From Otis tarda (lineage: Eukaryota; Chordata; Aves; Otidiformes; Otididae): 64,000 nucleotides of DNA. The position numbers were made by a program, and so were the translations under genes. Each line of letters begins with the position of its first letter. Position 1 is the first letter of the stretch. The notes under the pieces are model-generated. The model made no database searches, was not told the DNA's origin, and saw nothing but the letters and a program-made list of their open reading frames with translations. Location of the stretch: contig CM048557.1 in NCBI GenBank assembly GCA_026413225.1, positions 71,290,987-71,354,986 on the forward strand, given 5' to 3'. This document shows, in pieces, positions 31,675 through 46,110 of the stretch.

Positions 31675-34561
31675 GGTCTTATTTTCTCATTGTTCCTCCT
31701 GGGAATTGTACTTTGTTGTTTTCTAAATTTTGCCTTTTCATCTCCACTCATCGTGTTCTCCGCCTGTGTTTTTCATTTCTTTGTGCCTGTCTTCTACGTT
31801 TTAAATTGCGTTGCGGTGATTTCATCTGTGTAGTTTACAAGCCCTATTTGGTCATTCCTCTGTCCTTCATCCCTTCGCGTGGTAAATGTTATTTCTACTT
31901 TTCCGTTTCAGTTTGCCATTAGTGTTTATCGATTTTATTTCATTCTCTTAATCTCTGTTGCTTTTGACATTTTCTTTTTACCTTTATTTGCTGTCTTCAC
32001 ATTTTTTATTTTTTTCCTGTTGTAATAAGTGCCTTTACTTTCTAAATTTTCTTTCTGCTGCTGTTTTAGGTACTTGTGTGGTTTAAAAGTTTCCTCTATA
32101 TTGCTCTCATCCCTAACCATTTCCATTTTCTACTTTCATCTCTGTCCTTATTTTGTCATCGGTTAATTAGCTATTGCATTTTGTTTGCGTCACTGCCTTT
32201 GAAATTTTTGCTACGTTTCTGTTAGTTTATCGTCCCTCGTTAGAAATTTTAACGTGTATTTCCCTAATCTGCCTCACTCTTAAAAGCTTCTTTATACGTC
32301 GTCTTTTTTTCTCCTCTTTCGTTACTGGTACTGTTGGCGCCCTTCAGATTTTCTTTCTACGTCCATGTTTTAGTTTGATGTAACTTTGGTGTGGTTTTGT
32401 TTTTTTTTTTTTTGTGTGTTCATCTCCCCACTCCCTGTAATTTAAAAGATTTTGTACATTTATCTTGCTTGCTGTCTTTATTTCTTGGTTTTTAAATTAT
32501 TGCTCACGTTTCCTCAGTGCCCCGACTGCTTCATTTTTCTTAATACATCTGTTTTAGGTAGCTGTCTGTATTTTTTTTTTTTTTTTTAGTTTTTGTCTTT
32601 TTTCTCTAACACTCGCCACTTTTCTGCGCCTACTTTTCTTCCCTCTGCTGTCTTTTAAGAAACTAGTTATTTCCTTAGCATTCTCGGTTTTGAAACTTTC
32701 TTTCTAAGTCTCTTTCAGCGTGCTGTCCCTATTTTTTTAGCTTTCATTTTATTTCCCCTTTCCCCATTGCTTTTTCAGCATTCATTCAGTGCCTACTTTT
32801 ATGCCTTTTACAGTTCAGACATAATAATTTCTTGCTCTTCCACAGAACCCTCACTTTGAAAATTCTCTTTCTACATTATTATTTTTGTTGGATGACACTG
32901 GTTTTTTTATTTTGTTTATTTTTTTATTTTTGTTTTTTTTTTTTTTTTTTTTCCCCTTAATTCCTTAATCTTCAATTGCTTTTGAAATGCTCTCTTTACT
33001 CCTATCTGGTTTCTGCCTTTATTTTGCTATCTTTCTTTTTTTTTTTTTGAATTATGTCCCGACTATCTGTAGTGCCCTCGCTTTTCAAATTTGGTAGGTC
33101 TCTTAGGTGGACTGTGCTATTTGGGAATTTTTAACCCAATTTCATTATTCCCCGTTGGTTTTAAAACTTTCTGTCTAATTCTGTCCCGATTGCTATCTTT
33201 AACTTGTTCTCTTGATCCTGAATCTTCTCTCATCCTCCCTCCGCGCCATCGCTTTTTAACGCCATCTTTGTAGTTCTCCATTTTAGTTGCGTGTCAGAAA
33301 TGCCTGTTGTTGTTGTTGTTGTTATTTCCTGATTACCATTTGCCTCTCTTATATACTTTTCTTGTGGTTGGTAACCTTATTTTTTAGTTGTAATATGTCC
33401 CTACTTAGCAGCTTTGGGTTTTAGTTATTCTTTCTAGGTTTCTATTTGTTTCCTGGGCATTTTTTTTCTCCCAGTATTTGCCTTTACTTTCCTAATTATT
33501 CTGACTTATTTCTTTCTTCTCTTTATTCTTTACAGTCATGTAATTAGTTTCTTTTTCTGACTCCATTTCCGTTTACCTATGGTGGTTTTTTTTTTCCATT
33601 TCCCTAATCCCTGTTGCTTTTAAAATGCTGAGTCTCCTTTTATCACTTTTGTCTTTATTTTTCTGCATTTTTGTTCTAATTATTTCTTTTTCCTTTCTAC
33701 CGTCTCTTTTAAAAATTTATGTCTGTCTGCATTTTAGTCGGATGTTGCTATTACTTTCGTGCTTTTGCTTTTCAAATTTTCTAATTTGACCTTGTCTGCT
33801 ATCATAATCTTTAATTATATTTTCTTTTTTTTTCCCATAGCGCCATTGCGCTTTACGTTGCTTTTCATCATTTTTCTTTTTCTTGCTGTGGCTACCTGCT
33901 TTCTCCTTATAACCTTAATCTTATTTGCATCTACAGTTTTCTCTGTACTTTTATTCTGTTTGCTATCTTTGAAACAAAAAAAATATTTCTTGTCTGTATT
34001 CACGCCTTTGATTTTAAAACTGTCTTTCTAGGTCCTTGTTACAGTTTGTAATTTCTGGTTTTGAATTTTTTCTCTATTTCCCTGATACTCATCACCGAGT
34101 GACTATTATTATATTTGCTGGGGTTTTTTTTTGTTTGGTATTTCTTGTCTTTCCTTAGCATCTTGGCTTTTTAGCGATTCTTTTAACATCTCTGTTTCAT
34201 TCTGCTGTCTCTATTTCCCTAATGCTTGATGTCTTGTCTTCTCCCCCCCGTGTCTACCTTTATCTTGGTCACTTATTATTTTCTCCATTTTTTTCTTGTC
34301 TGTTTTTAGCACCACCACTTCTACAAATATCTGTCTCTGTTTGCGTTTTACTTCTCTGACTGTATTGTGTGTTCTTTCCTCTCCTAAACCCCGGGCTTTA
34401 AAAATTTTCTACTTTTACGTGTTTTTGCATTATGAGTTTCTAACCTTCCCCGCGCCACCCCCCTCAGTTTTCCCTAGCGCTGTTGCTTTTTACATTTTCC
34501 TGTCTATCTACGTTTTAGTTTGACATTGCTATTTATTATTTTTTTTTTCATTAAGGCCCTT
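31675..34561 (+). repeat. Macrosatellite unit 4
   Basis: 2,887 bases. GGTGATTTC as in units 0 and 1; the first unit with TGTGGCTACC. Confidence 0.93.
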
Positions 34562-37451
34562 GGTCTTATTTTCTCATTGTTCCTCCTGGGAATTGTACTT
34601 TGTTGTTTTCTAAATTTTGCCTTTTCATCTCCACTCATCGTGTTCTCCGCCTGTGTTTTTCATTTCTTTGTGCCTGTCTTCTACGTTTTAAATTGCGTTG
34701 CGGTCATTTCATCTGTGTAGTTTACAAGCCCTATTTGGTCATTCCTCTGTCCTTCATCCCTTCGCGTGGTAAATGTTATTTCTACTTTTCCGTTTCAGTT
34801 TGCCATTAGTGTTTATCGATTTTATTTCATTCTCTTAATCTCTGTTGCTTTTGACATTTTCTTTTTACCTTTATTTGCTGTCTTCACATTTTTAATTTTT
34901 TTCCTGTTGTAATAAGTGCCTTTACTTTCTAAATTTTCTTTCTGCTGCTGTTTTAGGTACTTGTGTGGTTTAAAAGTTTCCTCTATATTGCTCTCATCCC
35001 TAACCATTTCCATTTTCTACTTTCATCTCTGTCCTTATTTTGTCATCGGTTAATCAGCTATTGCATTTTGTTTGCGTCACTGCCTTTGAAATTTTTGCTA
35101 CGTTTCTGTTAGTTTATCGTCCCTAGTTAGAAATTTTAACGTGTATTTCCCTAATCTGCCTCACTCTTAAAAGCTTCTTTATACGTCGTCTTTTTTTCTC
35201 CTCTTTCGTTACTGGTACTGTTGGCGCCCTTCAGATTTTCTTTCTACGTCCATGTTTTAGTTTGATGTAACTTTGGTGTGGTTTTGTTTTTTTCTTTTTT
35301 TGTGTGTGTTCATCTCCCCACTCCCTGTAATTTAAAAGATTTTGTACATTTATCTTGCTTGCTGTCTTTATTTCTTGGTTTTTAAATTATTGCTCACGTT
35401 TCCTCAGTGCCCCGACTGCTTCATTTTTCTTAATACATCTGTTTTAGGTAGCTGTCTGTATTTTTTTTTTTTTTTTTTAGTTTTTGTCTTATTTTCTCTA
35501 ACACTCGCCACTTTTCTGCGCCTACTTTTCTTCCCTCTGCTGTCTTTTAAGAAACTAGTTATTTCCTTAGCATTCTCGGTTTTGAAACTTTCTTTCTAAG
35601 TCTCTTTCAGCGTGCTGTCCCTATTTTTTTAGCTTTCATTTTATTTCCCCTTTCCCCATTGCTTTTTCAGCATTCATTCAGTGCCCACTTTTATGCCTTT
35701 TACAGTTCAGACATAATAATTTCTTGCTCTTCCACAGAACCCTCACTTTGAAAATTCTCTTTCTACATTATTATTTTTGTTGGATGACACTGGTTTTTTT
35801 ATTTTGTTTATTTTTTTTTATTTTGTTTTTTTTTTTTTTTTTTTTTTTCCCCTTAATTCCTTAATCTTCAATTGCTTTTGAAATGCTCTCTTTACTCCTA
35901 TCTGGTTTCTGCCTTTATTTTGCTATCTTTCTTTTTTTTTTTTTGAATTATGTCCCGACTATCTGTAGTGCCCTCGCTTTTCAAATTTGGTAGGTCTCTT
36001 AGGTGGACTGTGCTATTTGGGAATTTTTAACCCAATTTCATTATTCCCCGTTGGTTTTAAAACTTTCTGTCTAATTCTGTCCCGATTGCTATCTTTAACT
36101 TGTTCTCTTGATCCTGAATCTTCTCTCATCCTCCCTCCGCGCCATCGCTTTTTAACGCCATCTTTGTAGTTCTCCATTTTAGTTGCGTGTCAGAAATGCC
36201 TGTTGTTGTTGTTGTTGTTATTTCCTGATTACCATTTGCCTCTCTTATATACTTTTCTTGTGGTTGGTAACCTTATTTTTTAGTTGTAATATGTCCCTAC
36301 TTAGCAGCTTTGGGTTTTAGTTATTCTTTCTAGGTTTCTATTTGTTTCCTGGGCATTTTTTTCTCCCAGTATTTGCCTTTACTTTCCCAATTATTCTGAC
36401 TTATTTCTTTCTTCTCTTTATCTTTACAGTCATGTAATTTAGTTTCTTTTTCTGACTCCATTTCCGTTTACCTATGGTGGCTATTTTTTCCATTTCCCTA
36501 ATCCCTGTTGCTTTTAAAATGCTGAGTCTCCTTTTATCACTTTTGTCTTTATTTTTCTGCATTTTTGTTCTAATTATTTCTTTTTCCTTTCTACCGTCTC
36601 TTTTAAAAATTTATGTCTGTCTGCATTTTAGTCGGATGTTGCTATTACTTTCGTGCTTTTGCTTTTCAAATTTTCTAATTTGACCTTGTCTGCTGTCATA
36701 ATCTTTAATTATATTTTCTTTTTTTTTCCCATAGCGCCATTGCGCTTTACGTTGCTTTTCATCATTTTTCTTTTTCTTGCTGTGGCTACCTGCTTTCTCC
36801 TTATAACCTTAATCTTATTTGCATCTACAGTTTTCTCTGTACTTTTATTCTGTTTGCTATCTTTGAAACAAAAAAAATATTTCTTGTCTGTATTCACGCC
36901 TTTGATTTTAAAACTCTTTCTAGGTCCTTGTTACAGTTTGTAATTTCTGGTTTTGAATTTTTTCTCTATTTCCCTGATACTCATCACCGAGTGACTATTA
37001 TTATATTTGCTGGGGTTTTTTTTGTTTGGTATTTCTTGTCTTTCCTTAGCATCTTGGCTTTTTAGCGATTCTTTTAACATCTCTGTTTCATTCTGCTGTC
37101 TCTATTTCCCTAATGCTTGATGTCTTCTCCCCTCCCCCCCGTGTCTACCTTTATCTTGGTCACTTATTCTTTTCTCCATTTTTTTCTTGTCTGTTTTTAG
37201 CACCACCACTTCTACAAATATCTGTCTCTGTTTGCGTTTTACTTCTCTGACTGTATTGTGTGTTCTTTCCTCTCCTAAACCCCGGGCTTTAAAAATTTTC
37301 TACTTTTACGTGTTTTTGCATTATGAGTTTCTAACCTTCCCCGCGCCACCCCCTCAGTTTTCCCTAGCGCTGTTGCTTTTTACATTTTCCTGTCTATCTA
37401 CGTTTTAGTTTGACATTGCTATTTATTTTTTTTTTTTTCATTAAGGCCCTT
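34562..37451 (+). repeat. Macrosatellite unit 5
   Basis: 2,890 bases. First unit with GTTAATCAGC, TGCTGTCATAATC and ATGTAATTTAG; private TCCCTAGTTAG. Confidence 0.93.
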
Positions 37452-40336
37452 GGTCTTATTTTCTCATTGTTCCTCCTGGGAATTGTACTTTGTTGTTTTC
37501 TAAATTTTGCCTTTTCATCTCCACTCATCGTGTTCTCCGCCTGTGTTTTTCATTTCTTTGTGCCTGTCTTCTACGTTTTAAATTGCGTTGCGGTCATTTC
37601 ATCTGTGTAGTTTACAAGCCCTATTTGGTCATTCCTCTGTCCTTCATCCCTTCGCGTGGTAAATGTTATTTCTACTTTTCCGTTTCAGTTTGCCATTAGT
37701 GTTTATCGATTTTATTTCATTCTCTTAATCTCTGTTGCTTTTGACATTTTCTTTTTACCTTTATTTGCTGTCTTCACATTTTTTATTTTTTTCCTGTTGT
37801 AATAAGTGCCTTTACTTTCTAAATTTTCTTTCTGCTGCTGTTTTAGGTACTTGTGTGGTTTAAAAGTTTCCTCTATATTGCTCTCATCCCTAACCATTTC
37901 CATTTTCTACTTTCATCTCTGTCCTTATTTTGTCATCGGTTAATCAGCTATTGCATTTTGTTTGCGTCACTGCCTTTGAAATTTTTGCTACGTTTCTGTT
38001 AGTTTATCGTCCCTCGTTAGAAATTTTAACGTGTATTTCCCTAATCTGCCTCACTCTTAAAAGCTTCTTTATACGTCGTCTTTTTTTCTCCTCTTTCGTT
38101 ACTGGTACTGTTGGCGCCCTTCAGATTTTCTTTCTACGTCCATGTTTTAGTTTGATGTAACTTTGGTGTGGTTTTGGTTTTTTTTTGTGTGTGTGTTCAT
38201 CTCCCCACTCCCTGTAATTTAAAAGATTTTGTACATTTATCTTGCTTGCTGTCTTTATTTCTTGGTTTTCAAATTATTGCTCACGTTTCCTCAGTGCCCC
38301 GACTGCTTCATTTTTCTTAATACATCTGTTTTAGGTAGCTGTCTGTATTTTTTTTTTTTTTAGTTTTTGTCTTACTTTTTCTAACACTCGCCACTTTTCT
38401 GCGCCTACTTTTCTTCCCTCTGCTGTCTTTTAAGAAACTAGTTATTTCCTTAGCATTCTCGGTTTTGAAACTTTCTTTCTAAGTCTCTTTCAGCGTGCTG
38501 TCCCTATTTTTTTAGCTTTCATTTTATTTCCCCTTTCCCCATTGCTTTTTCAGCATTCATTCAGTGCCTACTTTTATGCCTTTTACAGTTCAGACATAAT
38601 AATTTCTTGCTCTTCCACAGAACCCTCACTTTGAAAATTCTCTTTCTACATTATTATTTTTGTTGGATGACACTGGTTTTTTGTTTTTGTTTATTTTTTT
38701 TTATTTTGTTTTTTTTTTGTTTTTTTTTTTTCCCCTTAATTCCTTAATCTTCAATTGCTTTTGAAATGCTCTCTTTACTCCTATCTGGTTTCTGCCTTTA
38801 TTTTGCTATCTTTCTTTTTTTTTTTTTGAATTATGTCCCGACTATCTGTAGTGCCCTCGCTTTTCAAATTTGGTAGGTCTCTTAGGTGGACTGTGCTATT
38901 TGGGAATTTTTAACCCAATTTCATTATTCCCCGTTGGTTTTAAAACTTTCTGTCTAATTCTGTCCCGATTGCTATCTTTAACTTGTTCTCTTGATCCTGA
39001 ATCTTCTCTCATCCTCCCTCCGCGCCATCGCTTTTTAACGCCATCTTTGTAGTTCTCCATTTTAGTTGCGTGTCAGAAATGCCTGTTGCTGTTGTTGTTG
39101 TTGTTATTTCCTGATTACCATTTGCCTCTCTTATATACTTTTCTTGTGGTTGGTAACCTTATTTTTTAGTTGTAATATGTCCCTACTTAGCAGCTTTGGG
39201 TTTTAGTTATTCTTTCTAGGTTTCTATTTGTTTCCTGGGCATTTTTTTCTCCCAGTATTTGCCTTTACTTTCCTAATTATTCTGACTTATTTCTTTCTTC
39301 TCTTTATTCTTTACAGTCATGTAATTTAGTTTCTTTTTCTGACTCCATTTCCGTTTACCTATGGTGGGTTTTTTTTCCATTTCCCTAATCCCTGTTGCTT
39401 TTAAAATGCTGAGTCTCCTTTTATCACTTTTGTCTTTATTTTTCTGCATTTTTGTTCTAATTATTTCTTTTTCCTTTCTACCGTCTCTTTTAAAAATTTA
39501 TGTCTGTCTGCATTTTAGTCGGATGTTGCTATTACTTTCGTGCTTTTGCTTTTCAAATTTTCTAATTTGACCTTGTCTGCTGTCATAATCTTTAATTATA
39601 TTTTCTTTTTTTTCCCATAGCGCCATTGCGCTTTACGTTGCTTTTCATCATTTTTCTTTTTCTTGCTGTGGCTACCTGCTTTCTCCTTATAACCTTAATC
39701 TTATTTGCATCTACAGTTTTCTCTGTACTTTTATTCTGTTTGCTATCTTTGAAACAAAAAAATATTTCTTGTCTGTATTCACGCCTTTGATTTTAAAACT
39801 CTTTCTAGGTCCTTGTTACAGTTTGTAATTTCTGGTTTTGAATTTTTTCTCTATTTCCCTGATACTCATCACCGAGTGACTATTATTATATTTGCAGGGG
39901 TTTTTTTTTGTTTGGTATTTCTTGTCTTTCCTTAGCATCTTGGCTTTTTAGCGATTCTTTTAACATCTCTGTTTCATTCTGCTGTCTCTATTTCCCTAAT
40001 GCTTGATGTCTTCTCCCCTCCCCCCCGTGTCTACCTTTATCTTGGTCACTTATTCTTTTCTCCATTTTTTTCTTGTCTGTTTTTAGCACCACCACTTCTA
40101 CAAATATCTGTCTCTGTTTGCGTTTTACTTCTCTGACTGTATTGTGTGTTCTTTCCTCTCCTAAACCCCGGGCTTTAAAAATTTTCTACTTTTACGTGTT
40201 TTTGCATTATGAGTTTCTAACCTTCCCCGCGCCACCCCCTCAGTTTTCCCTAGCGCTGTTGCTTTTTACATTTTCCTGTCTATCTACGTTTTAGTTTGAC
40301 ATTGCTATTTATTATTTTTTTTTCATTAAGGCCCTT
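37452..40336 (+). repeat. Macrosatellite unit 6
   Basis: 2,885 bases. CTTACTTTTTCTAAC variant shared with units 7 and 8. Confidence 0.93.
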
Positions 40337-43217
40337 GGTCTTATTTTCTCATTGTTCCTCCTGGGAATTGTACTTTGTTGTTTTCTAAATTTTGCCTTTT
40401 CATCTCCACTCATCGTGTTCTCCGCCTGTGTTTTTCATTTCTTTGTGCTTGTCTTCTACGTTTTAAATTGCGTTGCGGTCATTTCATCTGTGTAGTTTAC
40501 AAGCCCTATTTGGTCATTCCTCTGTCCTTCATCCCTTCGCGTGGTAAATGTTATTTCTACTTTTCCGTTTCAGTTTGCCATTAGTGTTTATCGATTTTAT
40601 TTCATTCTCTTAATCTCTGTTGCTTTTGACATTTTCTTTTTACCTTTATTTGCTGTCTTCACATTTTTAATTTTTTTCCTGTTGTAATAAGTGCCTTTAC
40701 TTTCTAAATTTTCTTTCTGCTGCTGTTTTAGGTACTTGTGTGGTTTAAAAGTTTCCTCTATATTGCTCTCATCCCTAACCATTTCCATTTTCTACTTTTA
40801 TCTCTGTCCTTATTTTGTCATCGGTTAATCAGCTATTGCATTTTGTTTGCGTCACTGCCTTTGAAATTTTTGCTACGTTTCTGTTAGTTTATCGTCCCTC
40901 GTTAGAAATTTTAACGTGTATTTCCCTAATCTGCCTCACTCTTAAAAGCTTCTTTATACGTCGTCTTTTTTTCTCCTCTTTCGTTACTGGTACTGTTGGC
41001 GCCCTTCAGATTTTCTTTCTACGTCCATGTTTTAGTTTGATGTAACTTTGGTGTGGTTTTGGTTTTTTTTTGTGTGTGTGTTCATCTCCCCACTCCCTGT
41101 AATTTAAAAGATTTTGTACATTTATCTTGCTTGCTGTCTTTATTTCTTGGTTTTCAAATTATTGCTCACGTTTCCTCAGTGCCCCGACTGCTTCATTTTT
41201 CTTAATACATCTGTTTTAGGTAGCTGTCTGTATTTTTTTTTTTTTTAGTTTTTGTCTTACTTTTTCTAACACTCGCCACTTTTCTGCGCCTACTTTTCTT
41301 CCCTCTGCTGTCTTTTAAGAAACTAGTTATTTCCTTAGCATTCTCGGTTTTGAAACTTTCTTTCTAAGTCTCTTTCAGCGTGCTGTCCCTATTTTTTTAG
41401 CTTTCATTTTATCCCCCTTTCCCCATTGCTTTTTCAGCATTCATTCAGTGCCTACTTTTATGCCTTTTACAGTTCAGACATAATAATTTCTTGCTCTTCC
41501 ACAGAACCCTCACTTTGAAAATTCTCTTTCTACATTATTATTTTTGTTGGATGACACTGGTTTTTTGTTTTGTTTATTTTTTTTATTTTTGTTTTTTTTT
41601 TGTTTTTTTTTTTTCCCCTTAATTCCTTAATCTTCAATTGCTTTTGAAATGCTCTCTTTACTCCTATCTGGTTTCTGCCTTTATTTTGCTATCTTTCTTT
41701 TTTTTTTGAATTATGTCCCGACTATCTGTAGTGCCCTCGCTTTTCAAATTTGGTAGGTCTCTTAGGTGGACTGTGCTATTTGGGAATTTTTAACCCAATT
41801 TCATTATTCCCCGTTGGTTTTAAAACTTTCTGTCTAATTCTGTCCCGATTGCTATCTTTAACTTGTTCTCTTGATCCTGAATCTTCTCTCATCCTCCCTC
41901 CGCGCCATCGCTTTTTAACGCCATCTTTGTAGTTCTCCATTTTAGTTGCGTGTCAGAAATGCCTTTTGTTGTTGTTGTTGTTATTTCCTGATTACCATTT
42001 GCCTTTCTTATATACTTTTCTTGTGGTTGGTAACCTTATTTTTTAGTTGTAATATGTCCCTACTTAGCAGCTTTGGGTTTTAGTTATTCTTTCTAGGTTT
42101 CTATTTGTTTCCTGGGCATTTTTTTCTCCCAGTATTTGCCTTTACTTTCCCAATTATTCTGACTTATTTCTTTCTTCTCTTTATTCTTTACAGTCATGTA
42201 ATTTAGTTTCTTTTTCTGACTCCATTTCCGTTTACCTATGGTGGGTTTTTTTTCCATTTCCCTAATCCCTGTTGCTTTTAAAATGCTGAGTCTCCTTTTA
42301 TCACTTTTGTCTTTATTTTTCTGCATTTTTGTTCTAATTATTTCTTTTTCCTTTCTACCGTCTCTTTTAAAAATTTATGTCTGTCTGCATTTTAGTCGGA
42401 TGTTGCTATTACTTTCGTGCTTTTGCTTTTCAAATTTTCTAATTTGACCTTGTCTGCTGTCATAATCTTTAATTATATTTTCTTTTTTTTCCCATAGCGC
42501 CATTGCGCTTTACGTTGCTTTTCATCATTTTTCTTTTTCTTGCTGTGGCTACCTGCTTTCTCCTTATAACCTTAATCTTATTTGCATCTACAGTTTTCTC
42601 TGTACTTTTATTCTGTTTGCTATCTTTGAAACAAAAAAATATTTCTTGTCTGTATTCACGCCTTTGATTTTAAAACTCTTTCTAGGTCCTTGTTACAGTT
42701 TGTAATTTCTGGTTTTGAATTTTTTCTCTATTTCCCTGATACTCATCACCGAGTGACTATTATTATATTTGCTGGGGTTTTTTTTGTTTGGTATTTCTTG
42801 TCTTTCCTTAGCATCTTGGCTTTTTAGCGATTCTTTTAACATCTCTGTTTCATTCTGCTGTCTCTATTTCCCTAATGCTTGATGTCTTCTCCCCTCCCCC
42901 CCGTGTCTACCTTTATCTTGGTCACTTATTCTTTTCTCCATTTTTTTTCTTGTCTGTTTTTAGCACCACCACTTCTACAAATATCTGTCTCTGTTTGCGT
43001 TTTACTTCTCTGACTGTATTGTGTGTTCTTTCCTCTCCTAAACCCCGGGCTTTAAAAATTTTCTACTTTTACGTGTTTTTGCATTATGAGTTTCTAACCT
43101 TCCCCGCGCCACCCCCCTCAGTTTTCCCTAGCGCTGTTGCTTTTTACATTTTCCTGTCTATCTACGTTTTAGTTTGACATTGCTATTTATTATTTTTTTT
43201 TTTTCATTAAGGCCCTT
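40337..43217 (+). repeat. Macrosatellite unit 7
   Basis: 2,881 bases. TGTGCTTGTC (shared with 8 and 9) and CTTACTTTTTC (shared with 6 and 8). Confidence 0.93.
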
Positions 43218-46110
43218 GGTCTTATTTTCTCATTGTTCCTCCTGGGAATTGTACTTTGTTGTTTTCTAAATTTTGCCTTTTCATCTCCACTCATCGTGTT
43301 CTCCGCCTGTGTTTTTCATTTCTTTGTGCTTGTCTTCTACGTTTTAAATTGCGTTGCGGTCATTTCATCTGTGTAGTTTACAAGCCCTATTTGGTCATTC
43401 CTCTGTCCTTCATCCCTTCGCGTGGTAAATGTTATTTCTACTTTTCCGTTTCAGTTTGCCATTAGTGTTTATCGATTTTATTTCATTCTCTTAATCTCTG
43501 TTGCTTTTGACATTTTCTTTTTACCTTTATTTGCTGTCTTCACATTTTTAATTTTTTTCCTGTTGTAATAAGTGCCTTTACTTTCTAAATTTTCTTTCTG
43601 CTGCTGTTTTAGGTACTTGTGTGGTTTAAAAGTTTCCTCTATATTGCTCTCATCCCTAACCATTTCCATTTTCTACTTTCATCTCTGTCCTTATTTTGTC
43701 ATCGGTTAATCAGCTATTGCATTTTGTTTGCGTCACTGCCTTTGAAATTTTTGCTACGTTTCTGTTAGTTTATCGTCCCTCGTTAGAAATTTTAACGTGT
43801 ATTTCCCTAATCTGCCTCACTCTTAAAAGCTTCTTTATACGTCGTCTTTTTTTCTCCTCTTTCGTTACTGGTACTGTTGGCGCCCTTCAGATTTTCTTTC
43901 TACGTCCATGTTTTAGTTTGATGTAACTTTGGTGTGGTTTTGGTTTTTTTTTGTGTGTGTGTTCATCTCCCCACTCCCTGTAATTTAAAAGATTTTGTAC
44001 ATTTATCTTGCTTGCTGTCTTTATTTCTTGGTTTTCAAATTATTGCTCACGTTTCCTCAGTGCCCCGACTGCTTCATTTTTCTTAATACATCTGTTTTAG
44101 GTAGCTGTCTGTATTTTTTTTTTTTTTAGTTTTTGTCTTACTTTTTCTAACACTCGCCACTTTTCTGCGCCTACTTTTCTTCCCTCTGCTGTCTTTTAAG
44201 AAACTAGTTATTTCCTTAGCATTCTCGGTTTTGAAACTTTCTTTCTAAGTCTCTTTCAGCGTGCTGTCCCTATTTTTTTAGCTTTCATTTTATCCCCCAT
44301 TTCCCCATTGCTTTTTCAGCATTCATTCAGTGCCTACTTTTATGCCTTTTACAGTTCAGACATAATAATTTCTTGCTCTTCCACAGAACCCTCACTTTGA
44401 AAATTCTCTTTCTACATTATTATTTTTGTTGGATGACACTGGTTTTTTTATTTTGTTTATTTTTTTTTAATTTTTGTTTTTTTTTTGTTTTTTTTTTCCC
44501 CCTTAATTCCTTAATCTTCAATTGCTTTTGAAATGCTCTCTTTACTCCTATCTGGTTTCTGCCTTTATTTTGCTATCTTTCTTTTTTTTTTTTTTGAATT
44601 ATGTCCCGACTATCTGTAGTGCCCTCGCTTTTCAAATTTGGTAGGTCTCTTAGGTGGACTGTGCTATTTGGGAATTTTTAACCCAATTTCATTATTCCCC
44701 GTTGGTTTTAAAACTTTCTGTCTAATTCTGTCCCGATTGCTATCTTTAACTTGTTCTCTTGATCCTGAATCTTCTCTCATCCTCCCTCCGCGCCATCGCT
44801 TTTTAACGCCATCTTTGTAGTTCTCCATTTTAGTTGCGTGTCAGAAATGCCTGTTGTTGTTGTTGTTGTTATTTCCTGATTACCATTTGCCTCTCTTATA
44901 TACTTTTCTTGTGGTTGGTAACCTTATTTTTTAGTTGTAATATGTCCCTACTTAGCAGCTTTGGGTTTTAGTTATTCTTTCTAGGTTTCTATTTGTTTCC
45001 TGGGCATTTTTTTCTCCCAGTATTTGCCTTTACTTTCCTAATTATTCTGACTTATTTCTTTCTTCTCTTTATCTTTACAGTCATGTAATTTAGTTTCTTT
45101 TTCTGACTCCATTTCCGTTTACCTATGGTGGGTTTTTTTTCCATTTCCCTAATCCCTGTTGCTTTTAAAATGCTGAGTCTCCTTTTATCACTTTTGTCTT
45201 TATTTTTCTGCATTTTTGTTCTAATTATTTCTTTTTCCTTTCTACCGTCTCTTTTAAAAATTTATGTCTGTCTGCATTTTAGTCGGATGTTGCTATTACT
45301 TTCGTGCTTTTGCTTTTCAAATTTTCTAATTTGACCTTGTCTGCTGTCATAATCTTTAATTATATTTTCTTTTTTTTTCCCATAGCGCCATTGCGCTTTA
45401 CGTTGCTTTTCATCATTTTTCTTTTTCTTGCTGTGGCTACCTGCTTTCTCCTTATAACCTTAATCTTATTTGCATCTACAGTTTTCTCTGTACTTTTATT
45501 CTGTTTGCTATCTTTGAAACAAAAAAAAATATTTCTTGTCTGTATTCACGCCTTTGATTTTAAAACGTGTCTTTCTAGGTCCTTGTTACAGTTTGTAATT
45601 TCTGGTTTTGAATTTTTTCTCTATTTCCCTGATACTCATCACCGAGTGACTATTATTATATTTGCTGGGGTTTTTTTTGTTTGGTATTTCTTGTCTTTCC
45701 TTAGCATCTTGGCTTTTTAGCGATTCTTTTAACATCTCTGTTTCATTCTGCTGTCTCTATTTCCCTAATGCTTGATGTCTTCTCCCCTCCCCCCCCCGTG
45801 TCTACCTTTATCTTGGTCACTTATTCTTTTCTCCATTTTTTTTCTTGTCTGTTTTTAGCACCACCACTTCTACAAATATCTGTCTCTGTTTGCGTTTTAC
45901 TTCTCTGACTGTATTGTGTGTTCTTTCCTCTCCTAAACCCCGGGCTTTAAAAATTTTCTACTTTTACGTGTTTTTGCATTATGAGTTTCTAACCTTCCCC
46001 GCGCCACCCCCCTCAGTTTTCCCTAGCGCTGTTGCTTTTTACATTTTCCTGTCTATCTACGTTTTAGTTTGACATTGCTATTTATTATTTTTTTTTTCAT
46101 TAAGGCCCTT
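43218..46110 (+). repeat. Macrosatellite unit 8
   Basis: 2,893 bases. TGTGCTTGTC, CTTACTTTTTC and a private AACGTGTCTTTC; its T- and C-runs are among the longer ones. Confidence 0.93.

Noticed and set aside
45304-45720. Recurrent short open frames in every macrosatellite unit (up to about 138 codons here; 63 codons on minus at 23195-23386 and each repeat)
   Set aside because: They recur because units are copies. Single-base length changes in T runs shift or break them freely between units, which is not expected of coding sequence.
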